Below, piece by piece: positions 8,124 through 19,315 of a stretch of 64,000 nucleotides of DNA. Every line of letters starts with the position of its first letter. Position 1 is the stretch's first letter. The notes beneath the pieces are model-generated. The model did not search any database. It was not told the origin of the DNA and saw only the letters and a list, made by a program, of their open reading frames with translations. The position numbers and the translations under genes were made by a program. Source of the stretch: Mayamaea pseudoterrestris (lineage: Eukaryota > Bacillariophyta > Bacillariophyceae > Sellaphorales > Sellaphoraceae); contig BROI01000026.1 in the NCBI GenBank assembly GCA_027923505.1, forward strand, positions 310,001 through 374,000, written 5' to 3'.

Positions 8124-11100
8124 ATGTCGAGTGTCCGAAGTGCTTCCTCTTGGGATCATTATTTAGCATCAGACGCCTTGCAGAGCAGTCATCGGCAATA
8201 TTTATTGTACCAAGAGTCGTTGCATCGCAGAGAGGACAAACGAGACGTGGAGGGTGAGGTGCAGTTTGTTGCGGATGCTGCTGATTCAATGGAAGCACGA
8301 TTGGAGTCAACCGAAGAAGAACGTCACGAGCGACGGTGGGGTGACACGTTCGGCTCACAAATTCCATCCCAAGTGATCGAATCCCTTGGAACGACGAGTA
8401 ATAGTGAGCGAGTCGAACTTTCTTTACTTGACGATTACCGGTTTTACAATCAGAGACGTCAAACGACCTTGTTAGAGTCTGACAGACCGATCAGTTTCTT
8501 GGGTGATCCCGAACGTAACACTTTCATCCAGAACGACTCGAACTCGGAAGAGGAACCTGCTCAAACAATTGACACTACTTGCATCACGAGTCAGTCCACG
8601 CTACACTTGCCGTCACAAGAAATTGAAGCAAGTCAATCAGCAGCAGAAGCAGCAATTTCGTCATCAATGGGCGTGAGCTCTTGGAAGCAACAGCCAACCG
8701 CGTGGTCGTGGAGCAACATGGCAGCGGTCCGCAGCGAAAGTCGTCGCGCCCATTGCGACGAGGACAAGATGGAGGAGGCTACGGCACAGACTGCGACTTC
8801 CATCTCGCTACAGAAGGAGGATGATGAAACGATCGATTCTGCTACTGTTTCCAGTCCGCAAAGTATGCGGCCTGTGCCTTGTCCGGAGCATCAGCAAGTA
8901 CCATCACTTCATGTACGCGTCCCTTCGACGACTTCGACAGCCGCTTCCACTGTCGCAGATGACGGCTCGTTTCATCATCAGCAGCAATATCAGCAGCAGC
9001 AGCATCAACGAGCCCCATCTTGGGACTCCTTGTCGCTGGAGCAGCTACATCAGTCATTTCCAAGTTCATCGCAGCAATCATCTTCCTCCTTCCAACCTTG
9101 GCAGCAGCAACATCAGGCGCCGCAACCTGACAGGCATTTTTTCAGAAGCGAAACAATGATTACAGATAACAGATGGGATCAGCGGCAGCATAACATGTAT
9201 CAGCAGCAACAGCAGCAGCATATTTATCAGCCGCAGCAGAGAATCGGCAGTGGAGGTGGCCCGCCTCAGCATCCTTTGCTAGTGGGGCAAAGGGGAGCTT
9301 CGACGCATCCATCAGCGGTTGACACTACCAAAATGCAGCGAGGGTCACAGCAATTCCAACCTTCCATGGCGTTTCCGGTTCTATCAATGCAGCAACGTCA
9401 CTCGCCCGCAAACGGAGCTGACCGAAGCTACAGTGCGCTCGCGCAACAGCAGCAACACTTGCCTCCTTCAGCTCCGCCTCGGCAGCCATCGACTAACGCG
9501 CAACAGCAACATTCTCTGGTACATTCACATGCGCGGCCTCCTCATCGCATGCCGCAGCAGCAACAGCAACCAGGCAGTCCTATGCACCAATCATCATCGG
9601 CACCACTTACTAGTGGCGGCGCGCGATCTGCGTCAGAAGTGCTCAAGACGTTGCTTCGCAAGAAAGCATGTTTATACGAACCTGACACGTCGAGAGCAGT
9701 TGCGTTGGTCACGTGGTTGGTTGGTCGTGAACTTGCCTTGGAGTTTGGTTTCTTTTCGCGCCAGCAATTACAGGCTGGTGTACATGCCTGCGTTGCGCAA
9801 AAGATTGATTCAAACATGATTACTCGAACTAAGGTGAATCGATGTATGCAAATTATTTTGAACTCTTGCTTTCACTACATTATTCCTCGACCTGACGGAA
9901 CGGAAGAGAATGGAAGTTCCTTTTCGAAAACCTTTGCTAGAGAGTCGAGCGACAATGATGCGGTGTTGCTTAACGTTTTGCCCGACGCGTGGAGGAATAT
10001 TCACGTAGATCGTGAGGAAGTCTTGCAGGCTATCGCTGATTTAGACGATGGAGCTTCTCAGACGCCATCGGTGGCAACCATGCCTACACGGCCTCAGCAA
10101 GGCATGGTGACACCGCAACAATCGCCTCGAGTATGCAGCCAGACGCCCGATAAGAGCCCCGGAGGCTTGTCGCTCGATGGCGATGGGAGTGATCAACACA
10201 AGCGAGCCGTTCTCTTGTGCTTTAACGAGAACGTCCGGACTGCGGAAGATGTATTTCGATGCCACAACGAGTTCATTCGAGACACGGCACATGCCTCACA
10301 TTTGCAGCTGACAGCGCAGGAGTGGCGACACTTTTTTGGGAACGATGCTGCGAATAGCCCATATCTCTGGGGCAACGTTGGAGTTCCTGTGCCGTATACA
10401 GAGTTTCACGGATCATCTCGCATGGATGCGCCGGGAAGGATGGCGCCAGAAGAGGTGTGCAAATTTCGCACGTCATGGTGCACCAAGCGATATGAGCATG
10501 ACCATGAGCTCTGTGGGTTTGCCCATGTTGAAGTAAATGGAGGATGGCTACGACGCAATCCGCGCATGAACGCTTATAAGGATGAAATGTGCCAGGCGAT
10601 ATCGATGGCAGTGGACCAACGGGCGAAGGATCAATGCTACGTAATTCATGAATGCCCTCATGGCAACACTTGCCAGTATGCTCACTCCATGGAGGAGATG
10701 ATGTATCATCCGCGTCGCTACAAGTCGAAGGTATGCACTTACTCGGGTCGTGCTGGTGGCTGCCCACTCGGTGAGGTGTGCAGCAATTTTCATCCCACCG
10801 AGACATACCGGTTCCCCAAGAAAGTTGATGGTCGCTCGGCACGTCACGGAAAGCACTCGCACCATCCGCCAACTTCCAGTGCTGGTGGCACTAAAGCACA
10901 GGGCGTTGTTCCAGCACCATCGCCAATTCTGTATTGCGAGCCAGCTCCGATTTCGAGTTTTGAAGACCATCTCGGTTTGCCTGGCTTGAAGAATCTCTTT
11001 CGACGACAATGCTTTGTTGTTCGTACGCACTTGCGCAAGAACGGAGCTTGCACTTGCTGCTATACCCACTTTGGTAATGAGACACCAGTGTTTGAAAGCG

Positions 11101-11162
11101 TTGCCACCAGACCTACGCCTCCTCAGTCACTGGGACTCCCATCTCGACGAAGCCGACCCTGA
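8124..11162 (+). CDS. PolyQ-rich tandem CCCH zinc-finger protein
   Basis: 1012 aa, one exon. Residues about 1-500 are low-complexity, rich in Gln, Ser and His, with many CAG/CAA runs. A compact unknown domain lies at about 508-590 (LLRKKACLYEPDTSRA ... VALVTWLVGRELALEFGFFS ... IILNSCFHYIIPRPDG). A CCCH array at about 775-890 follows: CKFRTSWC...CGFAH, then CPHGNTCQYAHSMEEMMYHP, then YKSKVCTYSGRAGGCPLGEVCSNFHP. The pairing of C-x-YAH, a block ending in HP, and Y+xxxC resembles the tandem zinc fingers of plant RR-TZF proteins, which bind mRNA and act in decay or translational repression in cytoplasmic granules. The Gln-rich region fits condensate formation. RNA binding is likely; target and process are unknown. 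The start at 8124 is the first ATG; a later start inside the disordered region cannot be excluded. Confidence 0.82.
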   Translation: MSSVRSASSWDHYLASDALQSSHRQYLLYQESLHRREDKRDVEGEVQFVADAADSMEARLESTEEERHERRWGDTFGSQIPSQVIESLGTTSNSERVELSLLDDYRFYNQRRQTTLLESDRPISFLGDPERNTFIQNDSNSEEEPAQTIDTTCITSQSTLHLPSQEIEASQSAAEAAISSSMGVSSWKQQPTAWSWSNMAAVRSESRRAHCDEDKMEEATAQTATSISLQKEDDETIDSATVSSPQSMRPVPCPEHQQVPSLHVRVPSTTSTAASTVADDGSFHHQQQYQQQQHQRAPSWDSLSLEQLHQSFPSSSQQSSSSFQPWQQQHQAPQPDRHFFRSETMITDNRWDQRQHNMYQQQQQQHIYQPQQRIGSGGGPPQHPLLVGQRGASTHPSAVDTTKMQRGSQQFQPSMAFPVLSMQQRHSPANGADRSYSALAQQQQHLPPSAPPRQPSTNAQQQHSLVHSHARPPHRMPQQQQQPGSPMHQSSSAPLTSGGARSASEVLKTLLRKKACLYEPDTSRAVALVTWLVGRELALEFGFFSRQQLQAGVHACVAQKIDSNMITRTKVNRCMQIILNSCFHYIIPRPDGTEENGSSFSKTFARESSDNDAVLLNVLPDAWRNIHVDREEVLQAIADLDDGASQTPSVATMPTRPQQGMVTPQQSPRVCSQTPDKSPGGLSLDGDGSDQHKRAVLLCFNENVRTAEDVFRCHNEFIRDTAHASHLQLTAQEWRHFFGNDAANSPYLWGNVGVPVPYTEFHGSSRMDAPGRMAPEEVCKFRTSWCTKRYEHDHELCGFAHVEVNGGWLRRNPRMNAYKDEMCQAISMAVDQRAKDQCYVIHECPHGNTCQYAHSMEEMMYHPRRYKSKVCTYSGRAGGCPLGEVCSNFHPTETYRFPKKVDGRSARHGKHSHHPPTSSAGGTKAQGVVPAPSPILYCEPAPISSFEDHLGLPGLKNLFRRQCFVVRTHLRKNGACTCCYTHFGNETPVFESVATRPTPPQSLGLPSRRSRP

Positions 11163-11444
11163 ACATAATTACTGTCGCGTATTGATTGAGATTTAACTTA
11201 TAAAAAGTGGAAAAGGGCGAGATGCTATGTTGCTGAGTGCCACATTTAGAGCCAAGTCCGTAGCACTATTCTGATGGATTGTCGCATTAATGATTCATGA
11301 TCTGACAAACGAATGACTGCTATCTTTACCCTGCTATATATACACATTAGTAAATTTATAATTTTAGTAAAAAATGCATACTCTTTCTATAGTACTGTAC
11401 GTCTAAGTTTCGCCGTGCGTGTGATGCTTAGTTTTCTCGAATGG
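11163..11444. terminator. AT-rich spacer between convergent gene ends
   Basis: 282 bp between the CCCH gene (+) and the methyltransferase gene (-). The segment around 11335-11375 is strongly A/T-rich with TATATATA and ATAATTTTAG runs, fitting 3' processing signals for either strand. No gene seen. Confidence 0.4.
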
Positions 11445-12767
11445 CTACAACTTCGGCCGCCAAGACTCTGGGAAATCGTAAAAACTCATATCGTTGTACA
11501 CTCCTCGTCGAAACCTTTGATAGTTAGTTTCTTTGGCAGCTTCTGCCTCGAGAGCAGCCTCCAGAGCTAGGTCTTGAAGAGTTTTGACAGGCCGGCTGAT
11601 GATTGTAAGCATCATCAATTTATCACCCAATGAGTATTTGACAACTTGACTACTGTAAGCTCTCTTCGCTATACGTACGTTGGATCTTGCATCTATTATC
11701 ACTTACCTAATCGGTTTTTGATCTGGCTGCCATAGTGATTTTGTGACGCGATGCACAAACGCAGTGGAAGCTCCGCCTGTCAACCAGCACCAACCTTCGA
11801 TGCGTTCCACAAGCTCGAGTTCGAACGACCCATCACCGGCTATGCGACTATCATTCTCCACACCATTCACATGCCCAGTGAGTGGTAGCATGAACTCGGT
11901 TGTAATGACAATGGTTCCTGGTTTGCACTGACGGCCAATGTTCTCAGCCAGCGCAGGAAGCGGCCCATTTCCCATGCACGCGGCAAAGCAAAAGACAATG
12001 TCAACGTCGCCTAGATAAATGTATGGGTCATCAAAGGAGCCGCATATTAAGGTGACGGGTGCCATGGGTAGATTAGATTGTTGGTTATCGTTGCTTGACG
12101 AAAGGCCGCGTTTAGGTAACGACGTATTGCCATTCTCCTCAATGATTGTGCAGGCCTGCAGTTTTTCTTGCGCCGCTTCATGAATAGTGGGCAGCAGCTC
12201 CACACCTCGACACTCGCCAAGATCTGGATGCAAAGCAGCGGCGGCCAAGACCAATCGTCCCGTTCCACTGCCAACGTCACAAAAGACTTCCGGTAGCTTG
12301 TTGGCATGTTGGTTAAAAGTTTTCAGCAAAGCTCTAGCCTTGTCGAGTAGCTGGGCGAAAAAGTAAAAGTCAAACTCTCCATACGTTAATTGCAAGGGAG
12401 GATCCTCTCCTTTTTGAATGAATGGCCAGTAGCCATCGGTTCGGCTGAGTGCGTTGCGTCGCTCAAGGTCCGTTGGTGGGTAAAGATTATGAATGCCGGC
12501 GAGGACATCATTGTAGTAAACGCCAGCATGAGACTTTGCGTGTGGATCCAAATTAGGATTCTCTTCTGGTATAAGAGGAGGTGGAGGTGAAAAACTGGAA
12601 AGTAAAAGGTTTGTTGGCGTTCTTGTTGTAAAGCTGGGATGAGTGATGGACGTCAGTCGGAATGCATGATGTACGTCAGTGATCAATGCCGTCAAGGTGA
12701 TTGTAAGGAGCATCGTAAAGGTCGTTGAGATTGAGAAGACCGTAGGAGTCCTGGGTCGCATTCGCAT
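11445..12767 (-). CDS. DOT1-like SAM methyltransferase with plastid-type leader
   Basis: Two exons on the minus strand: 12767-11707 and 11652-11445, with a 54-bp intron (11706-11653, gtaagt...gcttacag). About 422 aa. Without splicing the frame would end just inside the intron; splicing continues in frame to FYDFPESWRPKL. Motif I is DVGSGTGRLVLAAAAL, followed by CRGVELLP, preceded by LTYGEFDFYFFAQLL. This YGE...DxGSGxGxxV order matches the DOT1-type class I methyltransferase fold. I chose the ATG at 12767 because it gives MRMRPRTPTVFSISTTFTML... ending in HHAFRLTS, a signal peptide plus HAF motif expected for plastid import; an in-frame ATG at 12878 would hide the leader. A plastid location argues against a histone substrate, which remains unknown. 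It is divergent from the uL29m gene. Confidence 0.75.
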
Positions 12768-13020
12768 ATTGCTAAAGCTATTGTGTGCACTTAGTGCTCT
12801 GTATTCGTCGACAACACCCCTTCGATGATGCCATGGCAAATTAATGCGACTGATTTGAAAGATGGTGTGATCATCCACATTATCGAGTACCGATGCGACG
12901 TTGCTCCCGACGCAAAGACGGCCGCGACCACGAGAAACGCACCATGGGAATTGTTCTTGCTCATCTCACACATCGTTGCAACTCATAACAAGAAGAACTA
13001 CCGGTAGGAAGCAACTTAGC
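12768..13020. promoter_or_regulatory. Bidirectional promoter with CTACCGGTAG
   Basis: 253-bp spacer between two genes that start in opposite directions. It holds the perfect 10-bp palindrome CTACCGGTAG at 12998-13007, 13 bp before the uL29m start codon. Its palindromic form would suit a protein acting in both directions. Confidence 0.5.
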
Positions 13021-13530
13021 ATGTTTCGCGCCATAACTCGCCTATATCATCCACGAGCAAGTGGAACTTATCGTCCATTCAGCTCCATGCTTGATCAATT
13101 TCGAGATCTTGTTCCTCGAGCGCAGCGCATGTCCGATCCAGTTGGTCGATCATGGTCCGTCGCGGAACTACGTCGAAAGTCCTTTCAAGATTTACACAAA
13201 CTGTGGTACGTCTTTGTCTGGCAGCTGCTCTGATATTCTTCATGCATGTCGTCGTGTCTCATCAATCCTTCACTATGCATCCGAACGAACACATAATTCA
13301 GGTTTGTATTGTATAAAGAACGCAATATGTTACTCACCGAGAAGCAGCTCAGTCGACGCAAAGGTGCCATATTTCCTCAGCCAGAACGATTTAAAAAGGT
13401 TCAAAAGAGTATGGGAGCGATTCGTCATGTGCTGGGTGAACGAAAGCGAGACAAGCTATCCTCGCTCGCTTTGGGTGGTATGGATCGCGATGCAGACGAC
13501 ACGGATAATGAGAAGGATATAGCTGTATAA
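13021..13530 (+). CDS. MRPL47: Mitochondrial large-subunit ribosomal protein uL29m
   Basis: Two exons, 13021-13205 and 13302-13530; the intron 13206-13301 (gtacgt...aattcag) is 96 bp. 137 aa. Splicing joins DLHKL and WFVLYKERNMLLTEKQL exactly as in the MRPL47/uL29m family, with GRSWSVAELRRKSFQDLHKLW before it and PERFKKVQKSMGAIRHVLGER after it. The N-terminus MFRAITRLYHPRASGTYRPF is Arg-rich and lacks acids, as expected of a mitochondrial presequence. It sits at the peptide exit of the mitochondrial ribosome. The acidic C-terminus (DRDADDTDNEKDIAV) is not a usual family feature. Identification is firm. Confidence 0.93.
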
Positions 13531-13578
13531 ATGTTAAGCTATATTAATACTATGAAATGACATGTGTTTTGGTCCGCG

Positions 13579-14727
13579 CTACTCTTTATAACCCAGTAAA
13601 TGCTCCGTCGCAAAATCAACATGCTCCTCCACATACTTGCGAAAGTCTGGATCAATGACACGTTTATACAAACGCTCCGGCTGAGGAGGACTTGGTCGAC
13701 AATGAGCTGGCAAGGCATTCAAACCAAGTATTCGAGCAATCTCCTCCAAAACAAAGCTTGTTCCATTACGAAGCAAGTCCTCGTAGCGCACAGCCACGTA
13801 GCCACCAAGCCGGACTAGCAAAGGAAGCTCCAATGCAAAGTTAACAATCTTGTCACGCCTCAAATCAAGAATGTTGCGAAACGGCAAACCAGACTGGTCG
13901 CGACGTAACTCGTAGATTGGCTCGTAGCCGCGAAACCGATGGACTGGAATCTGATGCATTGACAAATTGTCCGTTGTCAAATTGAAGCGACAAGGCATAA
14001 CTTCATGAAAGGCAAAGTCTTGTGCACAAATGTCGCCGCTTAACGTTTCATCGCTTCGTCCATGTTGTATCAGCTTCTTGTCAAAGGAGCTTCGTTGCGT
14101 CGTCCATTCAGTTTCCACAAAGCTGCGCCAAGGCATGGGAACCACGCGGCGTTCTGGCGTCTCGTCGAACCCAAGCGAGTGACGAGGACTATGATAAGGC
14201 GCTTCCCGCATCGCAGCGACCCAGTCAACTGGATTCCGATACAAGGTGACGATAATGGAGTTGGTCTTGTCTTTGCCGAGCCGAATGGGCTGGAAAAAAT
14301 GTTTGCTTCGTATAAAGTCTCTTCTGACTTTGAAATGGTAGCGATGCCGAGGAAAGCACTTTTGCAGCTCATCCTGAAGCCATTTGGTGCCGCTGTTGCG
14401 TTCCCCGACAATGTGAACCGTGTAATTCTGTTTCTTGTCAATGGGAACGAATGGACCAGTCAAACATTTTTGAAGATCTTGCCATGTCTCCACTGCATCA
14501 CAAGCACTTGATAACGTTCGTACATGCTTACTTGGATAACAACGTCGGATGTCATTGACTGTGCGTAGGACTTGACAAGAAGTGGAAGTGAAATTGAGAG
14601 TTGGAAACAAGACGTTTGGTTCCCGTCGTGGAATGTCAACCTTTTGAAAGAGAACCAAGTTACAGAGAGTCATGACAGCGCCAGAAATGAAGAGCAGTTT
14701 TACCATTAAACTGCTTGGAATTCCCAT
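13579..14727 (-). CDS. Golgi-type sulfotransferase-like type II membrane protein
   Basis: 382 aa, one exon, ATG at 14727. A signal anchor at about residues 7-27 (LMVKLLFISGAVMTLCNLVLF) indicates a type II Golgi or ER protein with a lumenal catalytic domain. GERNSGTKWLQDEL (about 108-121) matches the 5'-phosphosulfate loop that binds PAPS. TLYRNPVDWVAAMREAPYHS (about 161-180) matches the 3'-phosphate site (RxPxxW...S). Such enzymes move sulfate from PAPS to glycans or other acceptors. NFTS and NLTT are possible glycosylation sites. It converges on the uL29m gene, with 48 bp between the stops. Acceptor unknown; close diatom relatives are often left as hypothetical proteins. Confidence 0.75.
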   Translation of the reverse strand: MGIPSSLMVKLLFISGAVMTLCNLVLFQKVDIPRREPNVLFPTLNFTSTSCQVLRTVNDIRRCYPSKHVRTLSSACDAVETWQDLQKCLTGPFVPIDKKQNYTVHIVGERNSGTKWLQDELQKCFPRHRYHFKVRRDFIRSKHFFQPIRLGKDKTNSIIVTLYRNPVDWVAAMREAPYHSPRHSLGFDETPERRVVPMPWRSFVETEWTTQRSSFDKKLIQHGRSDETLSGDICAQDFAFHEVMPCRFNLTTDNLSMHQIPVHRFRGYEPIYELRRDQSGLPFRNILDLRRDKIVNFALELPLLVRLGGYVAVRYEDLLRNGTSFVLEEIARILGLNALPAHCRPSPPQPERLYKRVIDPDFRKYVEEHVDFATEHLLGYKE

Positions 14728-14997
14728 ACTAATACTGGTCTCGTTGGAACAAGACAGCCGGTGATATCGTTATATTCCTTGTCGTCTTTCCATCATTTTG
14801 TTGGACCTTTGTACTGTAACCGTCATGATGGTGATGGAGCATCAATCATTTCCGTGCATCGTAGCGGTTTTCAGTGGTCCACAGTACCTGTGCGACAGCA
14901 CCTCACAGCCGCTGCTTGATCGCGCGTTTCACCATGGCCTCATCACTTGTGCCTGTCAGAGCCGCAGCTATTTCGTTCTTTTAAGTCGATCGCTACC
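14728..14997. promoter_or_regulatory. Divergent promoter of the sulfotransferase and RPB2 genes
   Basis: 270 bp between the two start codons. No ACCGGT motif, repeat or RNA gene is seen. Confidence 0.45.
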
Positions 14998-17900
14998 ATG
15001 GAAGTCGAATATATGCAAGACGATGATGTCATGGATGTGGAGGATGGCAATATTGATGACATGCCAGTCACGCAAGAAGATGCGTGGGCAGTCATTAGGT
15101 AAGATTTATCTCGAAGATTTCGATCTAATAATGGCATATGGCACCGCTTCTGCACCCGCAGCATTTTTGATGCCTGCCGAGAAGGATAATGGGGAGAAGA
15201 ATATTTTAGTATGCAAAAAGATTCGGATTGTCTGACTATTTGTTCCTATTGCTTTATCAAATACATAACAGCGCATACTTTGAGGAAAAGGGTCTCGTCA
15301 GACAGCAGCTTGACTCGTTCGACGAATTCATTCAAAACACCATGCAGGAGCTCGTTGACGACTCGGGCGATATTCGCGTCAGTCCCGAAGTCCAGCACAT
15401 GATTGGCTACGACGATGAAGCCTACGACAAGGATGCGGAGCAAGACACCAAGGTGGTTTTTGAGGTACACTTTGGTCAAGTATATCTCTCCAAACCAACT
15501 ACCGTCGAAAAGGATGGAACGGTGACCAACATGTTTCCACATGAAGCAAGACTTCGCAATTTGACATACTCGGCGCCACTATACGTGGATGTTCAGCTCA
15601 ATCAGTATCGCGTGCCGAAGGAACTAAATGTTTACGATCCAACCGAGGAGCTTGGTGAACCGATTGCGACGGAACACGCCAAAAAAGAGTTTCTTGGATA
15701 CGTACCAATCATGCTGCGATCGCTCTTTTGCGTACTATCCGACAAGGATGATGCTGATCTGTCGGATCTTGGTGAATGTATTTACGATCAAGGTGGATAC
15801 TTTGTCATTAACGGATCGGAAAAGGTCATTATTGCGCAGGAACGACTCAGCAATAATCATGTGTATGCCTTTCAAAAGAAGCAGCCTTCCAAGTTTAGTT
15901 GGGTTATTGAAACTCGCAGTCAAGTTGAAAACTCTACGCGGCCTGTCAGTACGCTGTACATGCAAATGTATCACAAGGGTGGGCGAGGAGCTATCGAGGG
16001 CAATCAGATTCGGTCAACTTTGCCATACATTCGAACAGATGTTCCTGTGGTAATTGTTTTTAGGGCACTTGGATTTGTGGCGGATCGCGACATTATAGAG
16101 CATGTCGTTTATGACTTGACGGATGGAGAAATGATGGATATGTTTCGACCGTCGCTCGAGGAAGCATTTGTCATTCAGCGCCAAGATGTTGCGCTGGATT
16201 TTATTGGGCGACGTGGAAGCGCCCGCGACGTGACCAAGGAAGATCGCATGCGTTATGCGCAGGCCATTTTGCAGAAGGAAGTTTTGCCGCACGTCGGAAC
16301 GGAAGACCATTGCGAGACGAAGAAGGGATTTTTTATTGGATACGCAGTGCACAAGTTATTGATGTGTCGCCTCGGTCGAGCCGAGGAGGACGATCGGGAT
16401 CATTTTGGAAAGAAGCGATTAGATCTCGCGGGTCCCCTACTTGGTGGACTATTTCGTGTCTTGTTCCGCCAGTTGACAAAAGACGTTCGCAGACACTTGC
16501 AGCGATGCCTCGACGAAGGGAAGCATTTCAATATTGGAACGGCTATTAAAAGTAACCACATCACAGACGGTTTAAAGTACAGTCTTGCAACCGGAAATTG
16601 GGGGGCGCGTGGGGGTGCAGGGTCCAAGGCTGGAGTTTCGCAAGTGCTCAATCGTTTGACGTATGCTTCGTCGCTGTCACATTTGCGCCGCTGTAACACG
16701 CCTCTGGCTCGGACGGGCAAGCAAGCGAAGCCTCGACAGCTTCATTCGACTCATTTTGGAATGGTTTGTCCAGCGGGTACGTGTTCTGCTTTGCTGCTGA
16801 TGTTCGGCGCCAAATATTGTTTCGTTTATTAACGCTTTGATCGTCGTTTCGCAGAAACGCCGGAAGGACAAGCAGTTGGCTTGGTCAAAAACTTGGCACT
16901 GATGGCTTACATAACCACAGGTACAGCTCAAGTTCCTGTCCTGGAGTTTTTGGAGGAATTTAGCACCGAAAACTTGACTGACATCTTGCCGTCAGTAATT
17001 GCCGAGCCAAACACTTGCAAGATTTTCGTCAACGGTAATTGGGTCGGCATTCATCGTGATCCCAAGGCGCTTGTTGATACTTTCCGATCGCTTCGCCGGA
17101 TGGTTGATATTGACGCCGAAGTCTCGATCGTACGAGACATTGCTGCGAAGGAAGTGAGAATCTACACGGACGCTGGGCGTATCTGTCGCCCACTCCTTGT
17201 CGTTACCGATCAGCAACTCGTCCTCAAGAAGAGTCATATAATGGGACTACAGGGACTTAATCCGTCCGAGAAAAAACTTACGTGGACTGATTTGCTCATG
17301 GAGGGTACAGTTGAATTTGTCGACACGGAAGAGGAAGAAACGACAATGATTGCCATGCAGCCCGAGGACCTTTCATCAGATGATACGTACTCCTCTTCGT
17401 ATACACATTGCGAGATTCACCCATCCATGATCCTCGGAGTTTGTGCGTCGATCATTCCGTTTCCTGATCACAACCAGTCGCCTCGTAACACGTATCAGAG
17501 TGCAATGGGCAAGCAGGCGATGGGGATTTACGCCTCCAACTATCAAGTGCGAATGGACACCATGGCGCATGTACTGCACTACCCTCAAAAGCCGCTGTGC
17601 ACAACGCGCTCTATGGAGTTCCTCCATTTCCGAGAGCTACCAAGTGGTGTGAATTGTGTGGTTGCTATTATGATCTATACAGGTTACAATCAGGAAGATT
17701 CCCTCATTCTGAACCAATCTGCCGTTGATCGAGGACTCTTCCGGTCGTCATACTACAGGTGCTATGTTGACCAGGAACGCGCAAGTGCGGGTGGGACCAT
17801 CGGATCCTTGTCTTCGGAGGTGTTCGAGAAGCCAACGATGGACGCCACGCGAGGAATGAAGCACGGCGAGTACGGCAAGCTTGACGAAGACGGTTTGGTT

Positions 17901-18857
17901 GCTCCTGGCACTCGAGTTTCGGGAGATGACGTGCTTATTGGAAAGACTGTTCCGCTTGAAGGAACTGCTGGAATGCCTTCGCGGTTTACAAAGCGAGATT
18001 GCAGCACGAGCATGAAACCGAACGAGAATGGAATTGTCGACAATGTGTTAATCAGCACGACGAAAGAAGGATACCGCTTTACGAAGGTGCGCATTCGCAA
18101 CGTTCGAGTGCCTCAAGTCGGGGACAAGTTTGCTTCGCGCCACGGACAGAAGGGTACAATTGGAATGACCTATCGACAGGAAGACATGCCTTTCACTGTT
18201 GAAGGCATCGTTCCTGATATTATTGTCAATCCGCACGCGATTCCATCTCGAATGACAATCGCACAGCTCATCGAGTGCCTTCTTGGAAAGGTCGTCGTCT
18301 TCCAGGGCTGTGAAGGCGACGCGACGCCATTTACAGATGTAACTGTCGACGACATCAGCACCCGCCTTCATGCCATGGGCTACCAGAAGCATGGAAACGA
18401 AGCTCTCTATCAGGGGCATACCGGTCGTCCGCTGTGTGCTCGCGTCTTCATAGGTCCAACCTTCTATCAGCGCCTTAAGCATTTAGTTGACGACAAGGTA
18501 CACTCTCGTGCTCGCGGTCCGGTAGCTATGCTGACTCGACAGCCTTTGGAAGGTCGCAGCCGAGATGGAGGCCTGCGCATGGGAGAAATGGAGCGTGACT
18601 GCTTGATTACTCATGGCTGCGCGGCCTTTATGCGCGACCGCTTCTTTGTCAATTCCGACCAGTATCGTATACATATCTGCGAGCGCTGTGGCCTTACAGC
18701 GCAGTCGAACCTCAAGAAGATGACTTATGAATGTCGCAGCCCAATGTGTGTCGGGCAGCCGTCGCAGATTTGCCAGGTCGAGATACCTTACGCCGCGAAA
18801 CTGTTGCTGCAGGAGCTTGCTTGCATGTGCATCCAGACTCGCATATACGTCAAATAG
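14998..18857 (+). CDS. RPB2: RNA polymerase II second-largest subunit RPB2
   Basis: Three exons: 14998-15098, 15272-16776 and 16855-18857. Introns are 15099-15271 (173 bp) and 16777-16854 (78 bp). 1202 aa, near the 1224 of yeast Rpb2. Splicing gives the expected joins [25 protein letters not shown] and [21 protein letters not shown]. Other signatures: [35 protein letters not shown] (active-centre Asp), [18 protein letters not shown] (hybrid-binding), [21 protein letters not shown], and a C-terminal zinc site with CERCG then ECRSPMCVG. It forms the cleft wall and part of the active centre of RNA polymerase II, in the nucleus. Family distinction from RPA2 and RPC2 rests on overall resemblance of the [17 protein letters not shown] block and length. 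No defects seen. Confidence 0.95.
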
Positions 18858-19315
18858 TGGACGAATAATACTCGCATTGTGTGGTGCATTTAGTGATAGG
18901 TTAAGGTTTCATAGGACTTATAGCTTTTGTCGGATTTTCACTGCCAATCCACGAATCCAGCTACCGGTACCAATAGGCAGTTGTCAGGTTTGCGTTGTTG
19001 TACCGGTGGGTTCTTCGATCGGTTATGATCAATGCAAAGTGCTCTATAAACTCAGTTCGACGAGGCTTGCCGCAGCGTACCGAAACTTGTTGTCCATTGC
19101 AGTGAAACCCGCAACATTCCACAGCATGACGTCACTGTGACACATATAGTACGCTAGCATTGGCCTTGATCCTTCGCACAGGATTCGACCATGACAAATA
19201 CGACGACGCACAAAGCTATACACAACCAGCTTCTCATCAAATTGCTACTTGTACTGCATCAACCGGTAGTTCCTCCTAGTAACGACTTCACTTAACGTAT
19301 CTCCTTGACTTCGCC
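18858..19315. promoter_or_regulatory. Spacer between RPB2 and MND1 with three ACCGGT sites
   Basis: 458 bp. CTACCGGTAC lies at 18961-18970, TACCGGTGGG at 19001-19010 and AACCGGTAG at 19261-19269. The last is 46 bp before the MND1 start. No gene or RNA seen. Confidence 0.5.

Noticed and set aside
7792-8367. Minus-strand 191-codon frame overlapping the CCCH gene start
   Set aside because: Composition is that of an antisense shadow; the plus-strand gene has the domains.
12768-12878. Longer N-terminus (start at 12878) for the DOT1-like protein
   Set aside because: It would place 37 unlike residues before a clear signal peptide; the ATG at 12767 fits the leader better.
15228-15271. In-frame start for RPB2 at 15228
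   Set aside because: The stretch is intron; splicing from 15098 to 15272 restores the conserved N-terminus.
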